Assembly: GCF_009765215.1 (NCBI RefSeq)
Contig: NZ_VLNV01000001.1
Location: 1,178,001 to 1,242,000, forward strand
DNA from: Lysobacter prati
GTDB taxonomy: Bacteria > Pseudomonadota > Gammaproteobacteria > Xanthomonadales > Xanthomonadaceae
Direction of reading: 5' to 3'
Length of the DNA stretch: 64,000 bases
This document shows positions 25,540 through 34,357 of this stretch, piece by piece. The notes beneath the pieces are model-generated. The model saw nothing but the letters and a program-made list of their open reading frames with translations, ran no database searches and had not been told where the DNA came from. The position numbers and the translations under genes were made by a program. Position 1 is the first letter of the stretch, and every line of letters starts with the position of its first letter.

Positions 25540-26670
25540 TCAGCTCAGCAGCATCCGCTCGATCAGTGCCTGGTACAGATCCGGCAGCGCCTCGAGATCG
25601 GCCACCGACACATGCTCGTCGACCTTGTGGATGCTGGCATTCACCGGCCCGATCTCGATGCACTGCGCGCCCAGCGGCGCGATGAAGCGCGCATCCGACG
25701 TACCACCGCCCGTGCTCTCCTCCGGCGCGGCTCCGCAGTACTGGCCCAGCACTTCGCGTGCAGCCGCACGTAGCGGACCTTCCGGTGTGTAGAACGGCTC
25801 GCCGCCGCGATGCCAGCGCACGCTGTACTCCAGCCCGTGCCCTTGCAGCACCGCTTCGCATTCCTGTTCGAGCCGCGCCGCGCTCCAACTCGGGTTGAAG
25901 CGCAGGTTGAACAGCACCTCCAGCTCGCCCGGAATCACGTTGTTGGCACCGGTTCCGGCATGGATGTTGCTGATCTGCAGGCTGGTCGGCGGGAAGGTCT
26001 CGTAACCCTCGTCCCAGCGTCGCGCCGCCAGTTCGCTGAGCGCGGGCATGGCCTGGTGGATCGGGTTGCGCGCCTTGTCCGGATACGCCACGTGGCCTTG
26101 TACGCCGCGCACCGTCAGCGTCGCCGACAAGGTGCCGCGACGGCCGACGCGCAGCAGGTCGCCGAGCTTCGTCATCGATGACGGCTCGCCGGTGATGCAC
26201 CAGTCCAGGCGCTCGCCACGCTGGCGGAATACCTCGGCAACGCGGCGTACACCGTCGACGGCGTCGCCCTCCTCGTCGGAGGTCAGCAGCAGCGCGACCC
26301 GGCCGGGATGGTCGGGATGCTTGGCGACGAAGCGCTCGAGCGCGATGACGAAGGCGGCGACGCTGCCCTTCATGTCCGCCGCACCGCGCCCGTACAGGAC
26401 GCCGTCGCGGATCTCGGGGCGGAACGGATCGCTGGCCCATGCCTCGCGCGGTCCCGGCGGAACCACGTCGGTATGGCCGAGCAGCACCAGGGTCGGGCCC
26501 TCGCCGCCGTGCACCGCCCACAGGTTGTCGACGTCGCCGAAGTGCATGTGCTCGCAGCGGAAATCCGCGGCGAGCAGGCGCTGGCCGAGCATTGCCTGGC
26601 AGTCGCCGTCGTAGGGCGTGACCGAAGCGCGTGCGATCAGGTCGCGAGTGAGGTCAAGGACGTCGCTCAT
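25540..26670 (-). CDS. dapE: Succinyl-diaminopimelate desuccinylase
   Basis: Di-zinc M20-family hydrolase that removes succinate from N-succinyl-LL-diaminopimelate in lysine and peptidoglycan synthesis. The 376 residues contain [12 protein letters not shown] (His/Asp metal ligands), [24 protein letters not shown] (catalytic Glu pair) and the C-terminal [10 protein letters not shown]. Same-strand neighbours include dapD, two steps earlier in the pathway, with an ArsC-like gene between them; 3 bp separate it from that gene. Confidence 0.95.
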   Translation of the reverse strand: MSDVLDLTRDLIARASVTPYDGDCQAMLGQRLLAADFRCEHMHFGDVDNLWAVHGGEGPTLVLLGHTDVVPPGPREAWASDPFRPEIRDGVLYGRGAADMKGSVAAFVIALERFVAKHPDHPGRVALLLTSDEEGDAVDGVRRVAEVFRQRGERLDWCITGEPSSMTKLGDLLRVGRRGTLSATLTVRGVQGHVAYPDKARNPIHQAMPALSELAARRWDEGYETFPPTSLQISNIHAGTGANNVIPGELEVLFNLRFNPSWSAARLEQECEAVLQGHGLEYSVRWHRGGEPFYTPEGPLRAAAREVLGQYCGAAPEESTGGGTSDARFIAPLGAQCIEIGPVNASIHKVDEHVSVADLEALPDLYQALIERMLLS

Positions 26671-26673
26671 CCT

Positions 26674-27039
26674 TCAACCCAGCGCGCCAACGCCGAAGCG
26701 CTGCTTGAAGCCGTTGTCGCTGAAGCCCTGGCTGACCTTGCCGTCGTCGGTCATCACCAGCGGACGACGGATCAGCTGCGGGTACTCCTTCAGCAGCAGT
26801 TTCCACTCCGCATCCGAGCCGGGCGTCTTGCGATTCTCGGGAAGAGTGCGCCAGGTGGTGGACGACTTGTTGATCATCGCGTCCCAACCGCCGAGTTGAT
26901 CCTTCCACTGCACCAGCGTATCGGGCGACTGGCGCTCGTCGCGGTAATCGACGAAGGCATAGCCCAGGCCGAACCGGTCGAGCCACTTGCGGGCCTTCTT
27001 GCAGGTGTCGCAGTTGTTAAGTCCGTAGAGGGTGGTCAT
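26674..27039 (-). CDS. ArsC/Spx-like reductase (YffB family)
   Basis: 121-residue thioredoxin-fold protein resembling arsenate reductase and E. coli YffB. It has TTLYGLNNCDTCKKARKWLD with the CxxC, and the conserved Arg-Pro in IRRPLVMTDDG. The sequence PENRKTPGSDAEWKLLLKEYP is typical of YffB rather than true ArsC. No arsenic genes are nearby. It is always cited as next to dapE in related genomes and lies here between dapD (9 bp) and dapE (3 bp), so it belongs to the operon. Physiological substrate unknown. Confidence 0.88.
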   Translation of the reverse strand: MTTLYGLNNCDTCKKARKWLDRFGLGYAFVDYRDERQSPDTLVQWKDQLGGWDAMINKSSTTWRTLPENRKTPGSDAEWKLLLKEYPQLIRRPLVMTDDGKVSQGFSDNGFKQRFGVGALG

Positions 27040-27048
27040 GGGGTTATC

Positions 27049-27957
27049 TCAGTCCGCCAATCCGCGCAGCAATTCGTTGATGCTGGTCTTCGACAGCGTC
27101 TTGGCGTCGACCTGCTTGACGATCACCGCGCAGTACAGCGAGTGCGATCCGTCCTTGGCTGGCAGCTGGCCGGACACGACAACGCTGTACGGCGGCACGT
27201 AGCCATACGTGATCTCGCCGGTGGCGCGGTTGTACACGCGCGTGCTCTGGCCGAGGAACACGCCCATGCCGATCACGCTATGATGGCCGACGACGAAGCC
27301 TTCGACGACTTCCGAACGGGCGCCGATGAAGCAATGGTCCTCGATGATCGTCGGCGAGGCCTGCAGCGGCTCGAGCACGCCGCCGATGCCGGCGCCGCCG
27401 GAGAGGTGGCAATGCTTGCCGACCTGCGCGCACGAACCCACCGTGGCCCAGGTGTCGACCATCGTGCCTTCACCGACGTGTGCGCCGATGTTGACGAAGC
27501 TCGGCATCAGCACCACGTCCTTGCCGATGTAGGAACCGCGGCGGGCGATCGCACCGGGCACGACGCGCGCGCCGAGCTTGCGGAAATCTGCTTCGCCAAA
27601 GCCTTCGAAGCGCCCCGGAACCTTGTCCCAGAACGGTGCCGGAAAGCCTTCGACCAGCTGCATGTCGTTGACGCGGAAGTACAGCAGCACCGCCTTCTTC
27701 AACCACTCGTTGACGGTCCAGCCGCCCTTGCCGTCGGGCTCGGCGACGCGGAACTCGCCGCTCTCCAGGCCCGAGATCACGCGCTCCACGGTTGGTCGGG
27801 TCGAGCCTTCGAGTTCGTCGGGGGTCAGCATCGCCCGGCGCTCGAAGGCGCTGTCGACCATGAACTTCAGTTCATCGACACCCGGACCCTTCGGCGCGAC
27901 CTTCTTGCGAACGGCCTTGCGGACGGTCTTGCGGGCAGGCTTCTTCTCGGAACTCAT
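27049..27957 (-). CDS. dapD: 2,3,4,5-tetrahydropyridine-2,6-dicarboxylate N-succinyltransferase
   Basis: Transfers succinyl from succinyl-CoA to tetrahydrodipicolinate in the lysine/diaminopimelate pathway. The 302-residue product has a left-handed beta-helix of hexapeptide repeats (about 130-250, for example [20 protein letters not shown]). [21 protein letters not shown] carries the family signature. Oddly, about 25 residues of Lys/Arg-rich sequence ([19 protein letters not shown]) precede the normal start. The ATG at 27957 shares its A with the glnD stop (TGATG); a TTG one codon earlier is also possible. Confidence 0.94.
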   Translation of the reverse strand: MSSEKKPARKTVRKAVRKKVAPKGPGVDELKFMVDSAFERRAMLTPDELEGSTRPTVERVISGLESGEFRVAEPDGKGGWTVNEWLKKAVLLYFRVNDMQLVEGFPAPFWDKVPGRFEGFGEADFRKLGARVVPGAIARRGSYIGKDVVLMPSFVNIGAHVGEGTMVDTWATVGSCAQVGKHCHLSGGAGIGGVLEPLQASPTIIEDHCFIGARSEVVEGFVVGHHSVIGMGVFLGQSTRVYNRATGEITYGYVPPYSVVVSGQLPAKDGSHSLYCAVIVKQVDAKTLSKTSINELLRGLAD

Positions 27958-30602
27958 CAACGATCTCCTTCAAGGCAGGCCAGCAGCGCTTCGCGCAGGG
28001 CCTCCTGTTGCGTTTCATCGAGCGCGCCATCGCGCCCGTCGGGTTGGGAACTGGTGAGCTGGAACACGTCCTCGGCGCGCTCGCCGAAGGTGGCGATGCG
28101 CGCGTCGTGAACGCGCAGGCCCTGGCTGCGGATGGCCTGGGTGACGTCGGCCAGCAGCCCGGGCCGGTCGGTACAGACCAGGCTGAGCATGGTGCGACCG
28201 TCGTCGAGCGTGTCGAAGCCGACCTGCGCGGCGATGCGGAAATGCCGCAGGTGGCGCGGCTGGGTACGACGCGTCGGCTTGATGCGATCGAGCGGACCGT
28301 CGAGCACCGCGGCCAGACGCTGCTCGACCTCGTCGATGCCCGGCGGGCAGCGCGGATCGATCGGCACCACCTCGAAGCTGTCGAAGATCATCGCGTTGGG
28401 ACCGTCGAGCACGCGCGCCTGCTGGATCGCCAGGCCGAGGCGATCGAGCGTGGCCACGATCGCGGCGAACAGACCATCGCGGTCCTGGCAGTGCACGAAC
28501 ACTTCCAGTGCACCGGCATGCTCGCCGACGGCACGTGCACGCACTCGCGTTTCGCCGATGGCGACGCCGCGCAGCGAGGCCGCCTGCCAGGCGATCTGAT
28601 CGGGGCGGCTGCGCTGGAAGCCGATCTCCGGCATGCGCGCATAGAGCTGATCGACGTCGTCGTCGCCGAAGCCGAGCGTGGCCAGCATCGCGCGCGCGGA
28701 GTCGCGTGTTTCGCTGGCGCGCTCGATACCGGCGACCGGATGCTCGAGCCCGCGCCGCAGTGCCAGGCGCGTGGCCGTGTAGAGATCGGCCAGCAGCCGA
28801 TCCTTCCATGCGTTCCACAGCTTGGGCGAGGTGCCGGCGATGTCGGCGCAGGTCAGCAGATAAAGATGATCGAGGTGCTCGCGGTCGTTGACCTTGCCGG
28901 CAAAGCGATGGATTACTTCCGGATCGGCGATGTCCTGCTTCTGCGCCGTCACCGACATCAGCAGGTGCTGGCGCACCAGCCATTCGACCAGCGCGGTATC
29001 GGCACGCGAGAGACCTATCGTGCTGCAGAAGATCCGCGCATCCTCGGCACCGAGTTCGGAATGATCGCCGCCGCGGCCCTTGGCGATGTCGTGAAACAGC
29101 CCGGCCAGCAGCAGCAGTTCCGGCTTGCGCAGGCGCGGCCAGACTTCGTGGGCGATGCTGAAGCGCTCGTCGACGATGCCCGAGGCGAAGCGCGCCAGGT
29201 TGCGCAGCACCGCGAGCGTGTGCTGGTCGACGGTGAAGACATGGAACAGGTCGAACTGCATGCGCCCGGAGACTTTCGCGAACGCCGGGATCCAGCGCCC
29301 CAGCACGCCCAGTCGAGCCATGCGCTCGAGCGCGTGCACCGGATGCGGGCCGCGCAGCAGCGCGATGAAGCGTTCGCGCAAGGCCGGCTCGGCCTGCTGG
29401 AACGCCGGCACCCGCGACAGCGATTCGGCCAGTGCGCGTGCTGTCTGCGAGTGCAGGCCACGCACGGCATCGTGCCCGGCCCACACGGCGAACAGCGCGA
29501 AGACATCGTAGGCATCGCGAGGCCACTGCGGATCGCGTGCGGCCAGGTAATCGCGGCGCAGTTCGAAGGCGTGGTCGATGACAACCGGTGCGCTCTCGCC
29601 TTCGATCTGCTCTTCAAAACGCTGCAACAGGCGTTCACCGATGCGCAGCACCAGCGCGGCACTGCGATAGAAGCCCTGCATCATCTGCTCGACGGCGAGG
29701 GTGTCGGCGTTGTCGACGTGCCCCAATCGTTCCGCCAGCAGCTTCTGGTAATCGAACCGCAACCGCTCCTCGCGCTTGCCCGCGACCAGGTGCAGGCCGA
29801 AGCGCAGCCTCGAGAGGGCTTTGCGTTCGCGCTCGAGCGTGGCCAGTTCGTCGGCACCGAACTGACCGATCGTGACCAGCGATTCCAGATCGCCGGTGCC
29901 GACGATGCGCAGCGCCATCCAGCGCAGCGTCTGCACATCGCGCAGGCCACCGGGGCCTTCTTTCAGGTTCGGCTCGAGGTTGTCGGCGGTGTCCTCGTAG
30001 CGGGCATGGCGCAGGCGCAGTTCCTCGCGCTTGGCACCGAAGAACTCGCGCGCCGGCCACACCTGGCTCGGCGCCGTCGCCACCTGCAAGGCATGCATGT
30101 CCTCGACGGTGGCGATCAGCGGACGTGCTTCCAGCATGGCAGTGAGCACGGTGATGTCGGCGGCGGCCTGGGTGCATTGCGCCGCCGAACGCACGGCGTG
30201 GCCGACCGGCAGGCCGGCATCCCAGAGCAACGCGACGAATGCGGCCAGCGCTTCGCCATGGGCGAGCTGGGCGTCGGGCTCCGCCAGCACCAGCAGGTCG
30301 ATATCCGACTGCGGGAACAGCTCGCCGCGGCCGTAGCCGCCGACCGCGAACAGTGCCAGCGGAGCGTCGGCCGGCAGGCAGCTGGCCCATGCGGTGCGGA
30401 CCTGGGTGTCGACCGCGCCAGTGCGCGCCTGCAACAGGCGGTCAATGTCGGCGTCGGGATCGCTGTCGAAACGTTGTGCCAGACCGGCACTCACCGCCGC
30501 CAGCGCGCTGCGGATCGCGACCGCCTGGTCACCCGGCTCCTGCGCCGCCGGTCGCGCCGCCGATCCTGCGGTGGATCCGGCGTCGGCGACCGGAGCCGTC
30601 AT
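27957..30602 (-). CDS. glnD: [Protein-PII] uridylyltransferase/uridylyl-removing enzyme
   Basis: Glutamine sensor that uridylylates and deuridylylates PII. The 881 residues hold a nucleotidyltransferase motif [17 protein letters not shown] at about 85-101. An HD phosphohydrolase domain contains [18 protein letters not shown] near 500, and two C-terminal ACT domains bind glutamine ([33 protein letters not shown]). The true start is the ATG at 30602, overlapping the map stop by 4 bp (ATGA); the N-terminus is Ala-rich. It is followed by dapD with a one-base overlap, so map-glnD-dapD-arsC-like-dapE forms one tight operon. Confidence 0.95.
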   Translation of the reverse strand: MTAPVADAGSTAGSAARPAAQEPGDQAVAIRSALAAVSAGLAQRFDSDPDADIDRLLQARTGAVDTQVRTAWASCLPADAPLALFAVGGYGRGELFPQSDIDLLVLAEPDAQLAHGEALAAFVALLWDAGLPVGHAVRSAAQCTQAAADITVLTAMLEARPLIATVEDMHALQVATAPSQVWPAREFFGAKREELRLRHARYEDTADNLEPNLKEGPGGLRDVQTLRWMALRIVGTGDLESLVTIGQFGADELATLERERKALSRLRFGLHLVAGKREERLRFDYQKLLAERLGHVDNADTLAVEQMMQGFYRSAALVLRIGERLLQRFEEQIEGESAPVVIDHAFELRRDYLAARDPQWPRDAYDVFALFAVWAGHDAVRGLHSQTARALAESLSRVPAFQQAEPALRERFIALLRGPHPVHALERMARLGVLGRWIPAFAKVSGRMQFDLFHVFTVDQHTLAVLRNLARFASGIVDERFSIAHEVWPRLRKPELLLLAGLFHDIAKGRGGDHSELGAEDARIFCSTIGLSRADTALVEWLVRQHLLMSVTAQKQDIADPEVIHRFAGKVNDREHLDHLYLLTCADIAGTSPKLWNAWKDRLLADLYTATRLALRRGLEHPVAGIERASETRDSARAMLATLGFGDDDVDQLYARMPEIGFQRSRPDQIAWQAASLRGVAIGETRVRARAVGEHAGALEVFVHCQDRDGLFAAIVATLDRLGLAIQQARVLDGPNAMIFDSFEVVPIDPRCPPGIDEVEQRLAAVLDGPLDRIKPTRRTQPRHLRHFRIAAQVGFDTLDDGRTMLSLVCTDRPGLLADVTQAIRSQGLRVHDARIATFGERAEDVFQLTSSQPDGRDGALDETQQEALREALLACLEGDR

Positions 30603-31375
30603 AGGTCGTTGTCGTCCCCGGGCACGCGGGTGAGGATCTCGACCCCGTCGTCGGTGACCACGACCGTGTGCTCCCACTGCGCCGAGAGCTTGCGGTCCTT
30701 GGTGACCACGGTCCAGCCGTCGGGCAGCAGCTTGGTGTGGCGCGCGCCCTCGTTGATCATCGGCTCGATGGTGAAGGTCATTCCGGTCTTGAGCACCAGC
30801 CCTTCGCCGGCGCGGCCGTAATGCAGCACCTGCGGGTCTTCGTGGTAGATCCGGCCGATGCCGTGGCCGCAGTACTCGCGCACCACGCTGAATCGCTCGC
30901 CCTCGGCGTACTGCTGGATCGCGGCGCCGATGTCCCCCAGGGTCGCGCCCGGACGAACCGTGCGGATACCGCGGAACATCGCCTCGCGGGTCACATCGAC
31001 CAGGCGCCTGGCCATGACCGACGGCTCGCCAACCACGTACATGCGGCTGGTGTCGCCGTGCCAGCCGTCCTTGATCACGGTGACATCGATATTGACGATG
31101 TCGCCGTCCTTGAGGACCTTGCCCGGGCTGGGGATGCCGTGGCAGATGACGTTGTTGACCGAGGTGCACACGGTCTTGGGGAATCCCTTGTAGCCGACAT
31201 TGGCCGGGATTGCCTTTTGCACGTTGACGATATGATCGTGGCAGATGCGGTCCAGTTCCTCGGTGGTCACGCCCGCCTTCACGTGCGGGGCGACGACCTG
31301 CAGGACCTCGGCGGCCAGGCGGCCGGCGATGCGCATCTTCTCGATCTCTTCGGGGGTTTTGATGGTGATTGCCAT
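30599..31375 (-). CDS. map: Methionine aminopeptidase, type I
   Basis: Removes the initiator Met from nascent proteins; di-metal enzyme. The 258 residues carry the five metal ligands in NIDVTVIKDGWHGDTSRMY, CGHGIGRIYHEDPQ, FTIEPMINEG and QWEHTVVVT. It is divergent from rpsB, the arrangement common in gammaproteobacteria. A -10 hexamer GATAAT ends exactly six bases before the ATG at 31375 and there is no Shine-Dalgarno, so the operon message is probably leaderless. Confidence 0.96.
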   Translation of the reverse strand: MAITIKTPEEIEKMRIAGRLAAEVLQVVAPHVKAGVTTEELDRICHDHIVNVQKAIPANVGYKGFPKTVCTSVNNVICHGIPSPGKVLKDGDIVNIDVTVIKDGWHGDTSRMYVVGEPSVMARRLVDVTREAMFRGIRTVRPGATLGDIGAAIQQYAEGERFSVVREYCGHGIGRIYHEDPQVLHYGRAGEGLVLKTGMTFTIEPMINEGARHTKLLPDGWTVVTKDRKLSAQWEHTVVVTDDGVEILTRVPGDDNDL

Positions 31376-31381
31376 GGCGCC

Positions 31382-31387
31382 ATTATC
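31382..31387 (-). promoter_or_regulatory. -10 element of the map operon
   Basis: Minus-strand GATAAT with GGCGCC between it and the ATG at 31375 places +1 on the A of the start codon. The -35 region (CTGAAC) is weak. Confidence 0.6.
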
Positions 31388-31427
31388 GCCTATCTGCGAC
31401 CCGTTCAGGGTCTGACGGACCCCCAGC

Positions 31428-31457
31428 TTGCCCGTAACTGTCCGTTGCAGCTACAAT
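31428..31457 (+). promoter_or_regulatory. rpsB promoter
   Basis: TTGCCC (31428-31433), 18-bp spacer, TACAAT (31452-31457). It predicts a start near 31464 and a leader of about 250 nt before rpsB. Confidence 0.7.
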
Positions 31458-31463
31458 CCCGCG

Positions 31464-31713
31464 GCTTGGCGAGGCCTTCGTGCCTTTCCAACCGCCCACG
31501 CCGGGCGCAGCAACCGGGCCAGCAGGCCCCGAGCAGGCGAATACACACCCGCTGCAACCCTTCGTGCCGGGGTGCCTGCAGTCCTTCGGGACCCGCAGGT
31601 TCGGTCACGGAAGCAGCGGGGAGGCCCAACCCCGGAACCATCGCCCCCGGCCTTGCCGCGGGCAGCCGCCATACCCTACCCGGCGGCCGGTTCCACTGCC
31701 TTGGAGTTTTGCA
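31464..31713 (+). promoter_or_regulatory. Long GC-rich 5' leader of rpsB
   Basis: About 250 nt without a convincing gene separates the promoter from the rpsB ATG. It contains several short self-complementary runs, for example around CCTGCAGTCCTTCGGGACC at 31577. S2 is known to repress its own mRNA through a structured rpsB leader in gammaproteobacteria; this leader is placed to do the same, but I could not confirm the conserved fold by eye. Confidence 0.5.
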
Positions 31714-32538
31714 ATGCCCCAGATCACCATGCGCCAGATGCTCGAAGCAGGCGTCCACTTCGGCCACCAGACCCGTTACTGGAACCCGAAGATGGGCCCG
31801 TACATCTTCGGCGCCCGCGGCAAGATCCACATCATCAACCTCGAGAAGACCGTTCCGCTCTTCAATGACGCGATGAACTTCATCTCGGGTATCGCGCAGA
31901 AGCGCGGCATGATCCTGTTCCTCGGCACCAAGCGCAGCGCGCGCGAGGCCATCAAGGAAGAAGCCGAGCGTTGCAACATGCCGTACATGACCCAGCGCTG
32001 GCTGGGCGGCACGCTGACCAACTTCCGCACCGTCAAGCAGTCGGTGCAGCGCCTGAAGGATCTGGAAGCGGCCGAGACCGATGGCACCTTCCAGAAGCTG
32101 GTCAAGCACGAAGTGCTGGGCCTGCGCCGTGAGCGCGACAAGCTGGAAGCCTCGCTGGGCGGCATCAAGGAAATGAACCGCCTGCCCGACGCGCTGTTCG
32201 TGATCGACATCGGCCACGAAGACATCGCGATCAAGGAAGCCAAGAAGCTCGGCATCCCGGTCATCGCCGTCGTCGACACCAACTACGATCCGGCCCTGGT
32301 CGACTACGCCATCCCGGGTAACGACGACGCCATCCGTGCCGTGCAGCTGTACGCCCGTGCCGCCGCCGATGCCGTGCTGGAAGGCAAGGCCGCTGCGCCG
32401 ACGCCGGCTGGCGTGCGCGAGGAAGACTTCGCCGAAGCCGCCGCCGAAGGCGAAGAGAACGGCGCCGAGCGCAAGGCCCCGCGCGGCCGCGCCCCGGCCA
32501 AGAAGGCACCGGCCAAGAAGGCCGACGCCGCCGAGTAA
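31714..32538 (+). CDS. rpsB: 30S ribosomal protein S2
   Basis: Small-subunit protein needed for S1 attachment. The 274 residues open [20 protein letters not shown], with [15 protein letters not shown] and the later [19 protein letters not shown] and [17 protein letters not shown]. The C-terminal 30 residues are a Lys/Ala/Pro tail ([16 protein letters not shown]), longer than in E. coli (241 residues). GGAG lies 9 bases before the ATG at 31714. tsf follows after 149 bp. Confidence 0.97.
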   Translation: MPQITMRQMLEAGVHFGHQTRYWNPKMGPYIFGARGKIHIINLEKTVPLFNDAMNFISGIAQKRGMILFLGTKRSAREAIKEEAERCNMPYMTQRWLGGTLTNFRTVKQSVQRLKDLEAAETDGTFQKLVKHEVLGLRRERDKLEASLGGIKEMNRLPDALFVIDIGHEDIAIKEAKKLGIPVIAVVDTNYDPALVDYAIPGNDDAIRAVQLYARAAADAVLEGKAAAPTPAGVREEDFAEAAAEGEENGAERKAPRGRAPAKKAPAKKADAAE

Positions 32539-32549
32539 GACCTGCGTCA

Positions 32550-32577
32550 TGCGGCCGCGCGATCATGCGCGGTCGCA
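32550..32577 (+). terminator. Hairpin between rpsB and tsf
   Basis: TGCGGCCGCGC/GCGCGGTCGCA, 11 bp with one G-U pair and a 6-nt loop, starts 11 bp after the rpsB stop. No T-run follows, so it probably attenuates or processes rather than fully ends the transcript, as expected between rpsB and tsf. Confidence 0.6.
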
Positions 32578-32687
32578 TCGCTTTAGTCGTACTGCATTAG
32601 TCAGCGGACGCGCCACGCACCGGCCAGCCATGGCTTGCGCGATCTTTGGCGCCATCCGCACATCCAACGAATTCCGAGGTAAACCCC

Positions 32688-33569
32688 ATGGCTGAAATCA
32701 CCGCTTCCCTCGTCAAGGAACTGCGCGAGCGCACCGGCGCCGGCATGATGGAGTGCAAGAAGGCACTCGTCGAAAACAATGGCGACATCGACGCTGCCGG
32801 CGAGTGGCTGCGCAAGTCGGGTCTGGCCAAGGCCGACAAGAAGGCCGATCGCATTGCTGCCGAAGGCCGCATCGCGGTTGCCCAGGACGGCGGCAAGGCC
32901 GTGCTGGTCGAGATCAACTCCGAGACCGACTTCGTCGCCAAGGATGACAACTTCCTGGGCTTCACCGACGCCGTCGCCAAGGCCGCCCTGGCCTCCGGCG
33001 CCGCCGACGCCGAAGCACTGAAGTCGGCCAAGGTTGACGGCGGCCTGTCCGTCGAGGAAACCCGCGCCGCTGTCATCTCCAAGGTCGGCGAGAACGTGCA
33101 GGTCCGTCGCCTTGTCCGCGTCGACAGCGCCAACAACGTTGCCGCGTACGTCCACGGCGGCCGCATCGGCGTGCTGGTCGAGGTCAAGGGTGGCGACATC
33201 GAACTGGCCCGTGGCATCGCCATGCACGTTGCCGCAATGAACCCGCCGCACATCAAGGCGTCCGACGTCCCGGCCGAGTTCGTGGCCAAGGAAAAGGAAA
33301 TCGAGCTGGCCAAGATGTCCGAGAAGGACAAGGCCAAGCCGGCCGAGATCCTCGAGAAGATCATCAGCGGCAAGATCGCCAAGATCGTCAACGAGGTCAC
33401 GCTGTACGGCCAGCCGTACGTGCTCAACACCGACCAGACCGTCGAGCAGGTGCTCAAGGCCGCCGGCGCCGACGTCGTCACCATGCAGCGTCTTGCTGTT
33501 GGCGAAGGCATCGAGAAGGTCGTCGAGGACTACGCTGCCGAAGTGATGAAGCAGGCCGGCCTGGCGTAA
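32688..33569 (+). CDS. tsf: Elongation factor Ts
   Basis: Guanine-nucleotide exchange factor for EF-Tu. The 293 residues begin [20 protein letters not shown] and MECKKALVE, and contain [14 protein letters not shown], the TDFVA motif that displaces Mg2+ in EF-Tu. The C-terminal [20 protein letters not shown] is typical. GAGGT precedes the ATG at 32688. It ends the rpsB transcript, with a strong terminator 33 bp downstream. Confidence 0.97.
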   Translation: MAEITASLVKELRERTGAGMMECKKALVENNGDIDAAGEWLRKSGLAKADKKADRIAAEGRIAVAQDGGKAVLVEINSETDFVAKDDNFLGFTDAVAKAALASGAADAEALKSAKVDGGLSVEETRAAVISKVGENVQVRRLVRVDSANNVAAYVHGGRIGVLVEVKGGDIELARGIAMHVAAMNPPHIKASDVPAEFVAKEKEIELAKMSEKDKAKPAEILEKIISGKIAKIVNEVTLYGQPYVLNTDQTVEQVLKAAGADVVTMQRLAVGEGIEKVVEDYAAEVMKQAGLA

Positions 33570-33601
33570 GCCACCGGCGCTCCGGCGCAAGGCAACAACA
33601 G

Positions 33602-33629
33602 AAAGGCCGCGAGCAATCGCGGCCTTTTT
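33602..33629 (+). terminator. Intrinsic terminator after tsf
   Basis: AGGCCGCGA-GCAA-TCGCGGCCT, perfect stem of about 9-11 bp, followed by TTTTTG. Confidence 0.95.
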
Positions 33630-34062
33630 GCTTTGGAACAAGAGTCTGGAGAAGCCGGTCCATCGGCCTCCCCAGACATGCCGGACGCAGGGGGGGAGCC
33701 CCCGGCACTTGCCGGCGTGGGTCCGTGGTAACCCACCCGGCTACGCACCCTCCTGGCGCGCAAACTACGGAGTTCGTTCTATCTTGGTTGGTGCAACATG
33801 CAGACAAAGCTTGCCGATGCGGCACCCGCGAACGGCGCGCAAGAAGGCCCGTCGAAAACCAGGCCACAGATCTTGGATCGAATCCCCCATTCACACGAAG
33901 TTCGCGGACGCCTCATCTGACCATTGCGATCGCAGGGCGTATATGAGAATCGTCCTAAAACGTCGAGAAATGCGCATGGGTGCTGCGATCAATGGATGCG
34001 CAGCTGGCGCGACAATGCGCACCGCATTCGTGATCGACGGTGCGGGCGGGATGCGCGGATGA
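33630..34062. other. Gene-free stretch after tsf
   Basis: I see no convincing gene here. The first 120 bp are very GC-rich with a GGGGGGAGCCCCC hairpin (about 33689-33702). The centre (33760-33960) is less GC-rich than its neighbours and has no matching coding pattern. It may be degraded sequence left where the TonB/FecR locus entered between tsf and pyrH. Confidence 0.4.
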
Positions 34063-34301
34063 AAAATGGCGCCATCCTTGGCGCCCCATGCTTCATCCGG
34101 AAGACTTCAGGTAACGACCTTCGCGATCCGCGGGGGAAGGCGCGCGGAGTCCGGCCGCTTCAAATGAGTTGCGCCATCCATGGCGCGTGACGCTTCATCC
34201 GGAAGCCTTTACCACCTGTACAGCCCGCGGGGCAGCGCGAACGTTGTCGGAGCGGCGAATAGGTGCGCCATCCATGGCGCGTGAGCCTTCCTTTCGGAAG
34301 G
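34063..34301 (+). repeat. Three tandem double-hairpin units
   Basis: Each unit has a first hairpin with GCGCC/GGCGC arms (34068-34085, 34171-34186, 34265-34280). A few bases later comes a second with CTTC/GGAAG arms (34091-34103, 34192-34206, 34286-34301). The spacing is 103 and 94 bp. In the first hairpin, units 2 and 3 read GCGCCATCCATGGCGC and unit 1 has GGCGCCATCCTTGGCGCC. Loops contain ATCC. Sequence between units is also loosely alike (CGCGGGG...AGCGCG). No coding frame explains it. Confidence 0.75.
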
Positions 34302-34357
34302 TCATGGCCAGTAACGCAGGCGATGCCCCACCCCCCTACCCCGTCCGGCGGCTTTTT

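Noticed and set aside
28008-30821. A 937-codon plus-strand frame opposite glnD
   Set aside because: Antisense composition (His, Asp, Ala, Val rich) with no recognisable motif; glnD on the other strand is certain.
33870-33900. Possible tRNA remnant (GGATCGAATCC resembles a T-arm)
   Set aside because: Stem bases do not pair on either strand and no acceptor or anticodon arm can be drawn.
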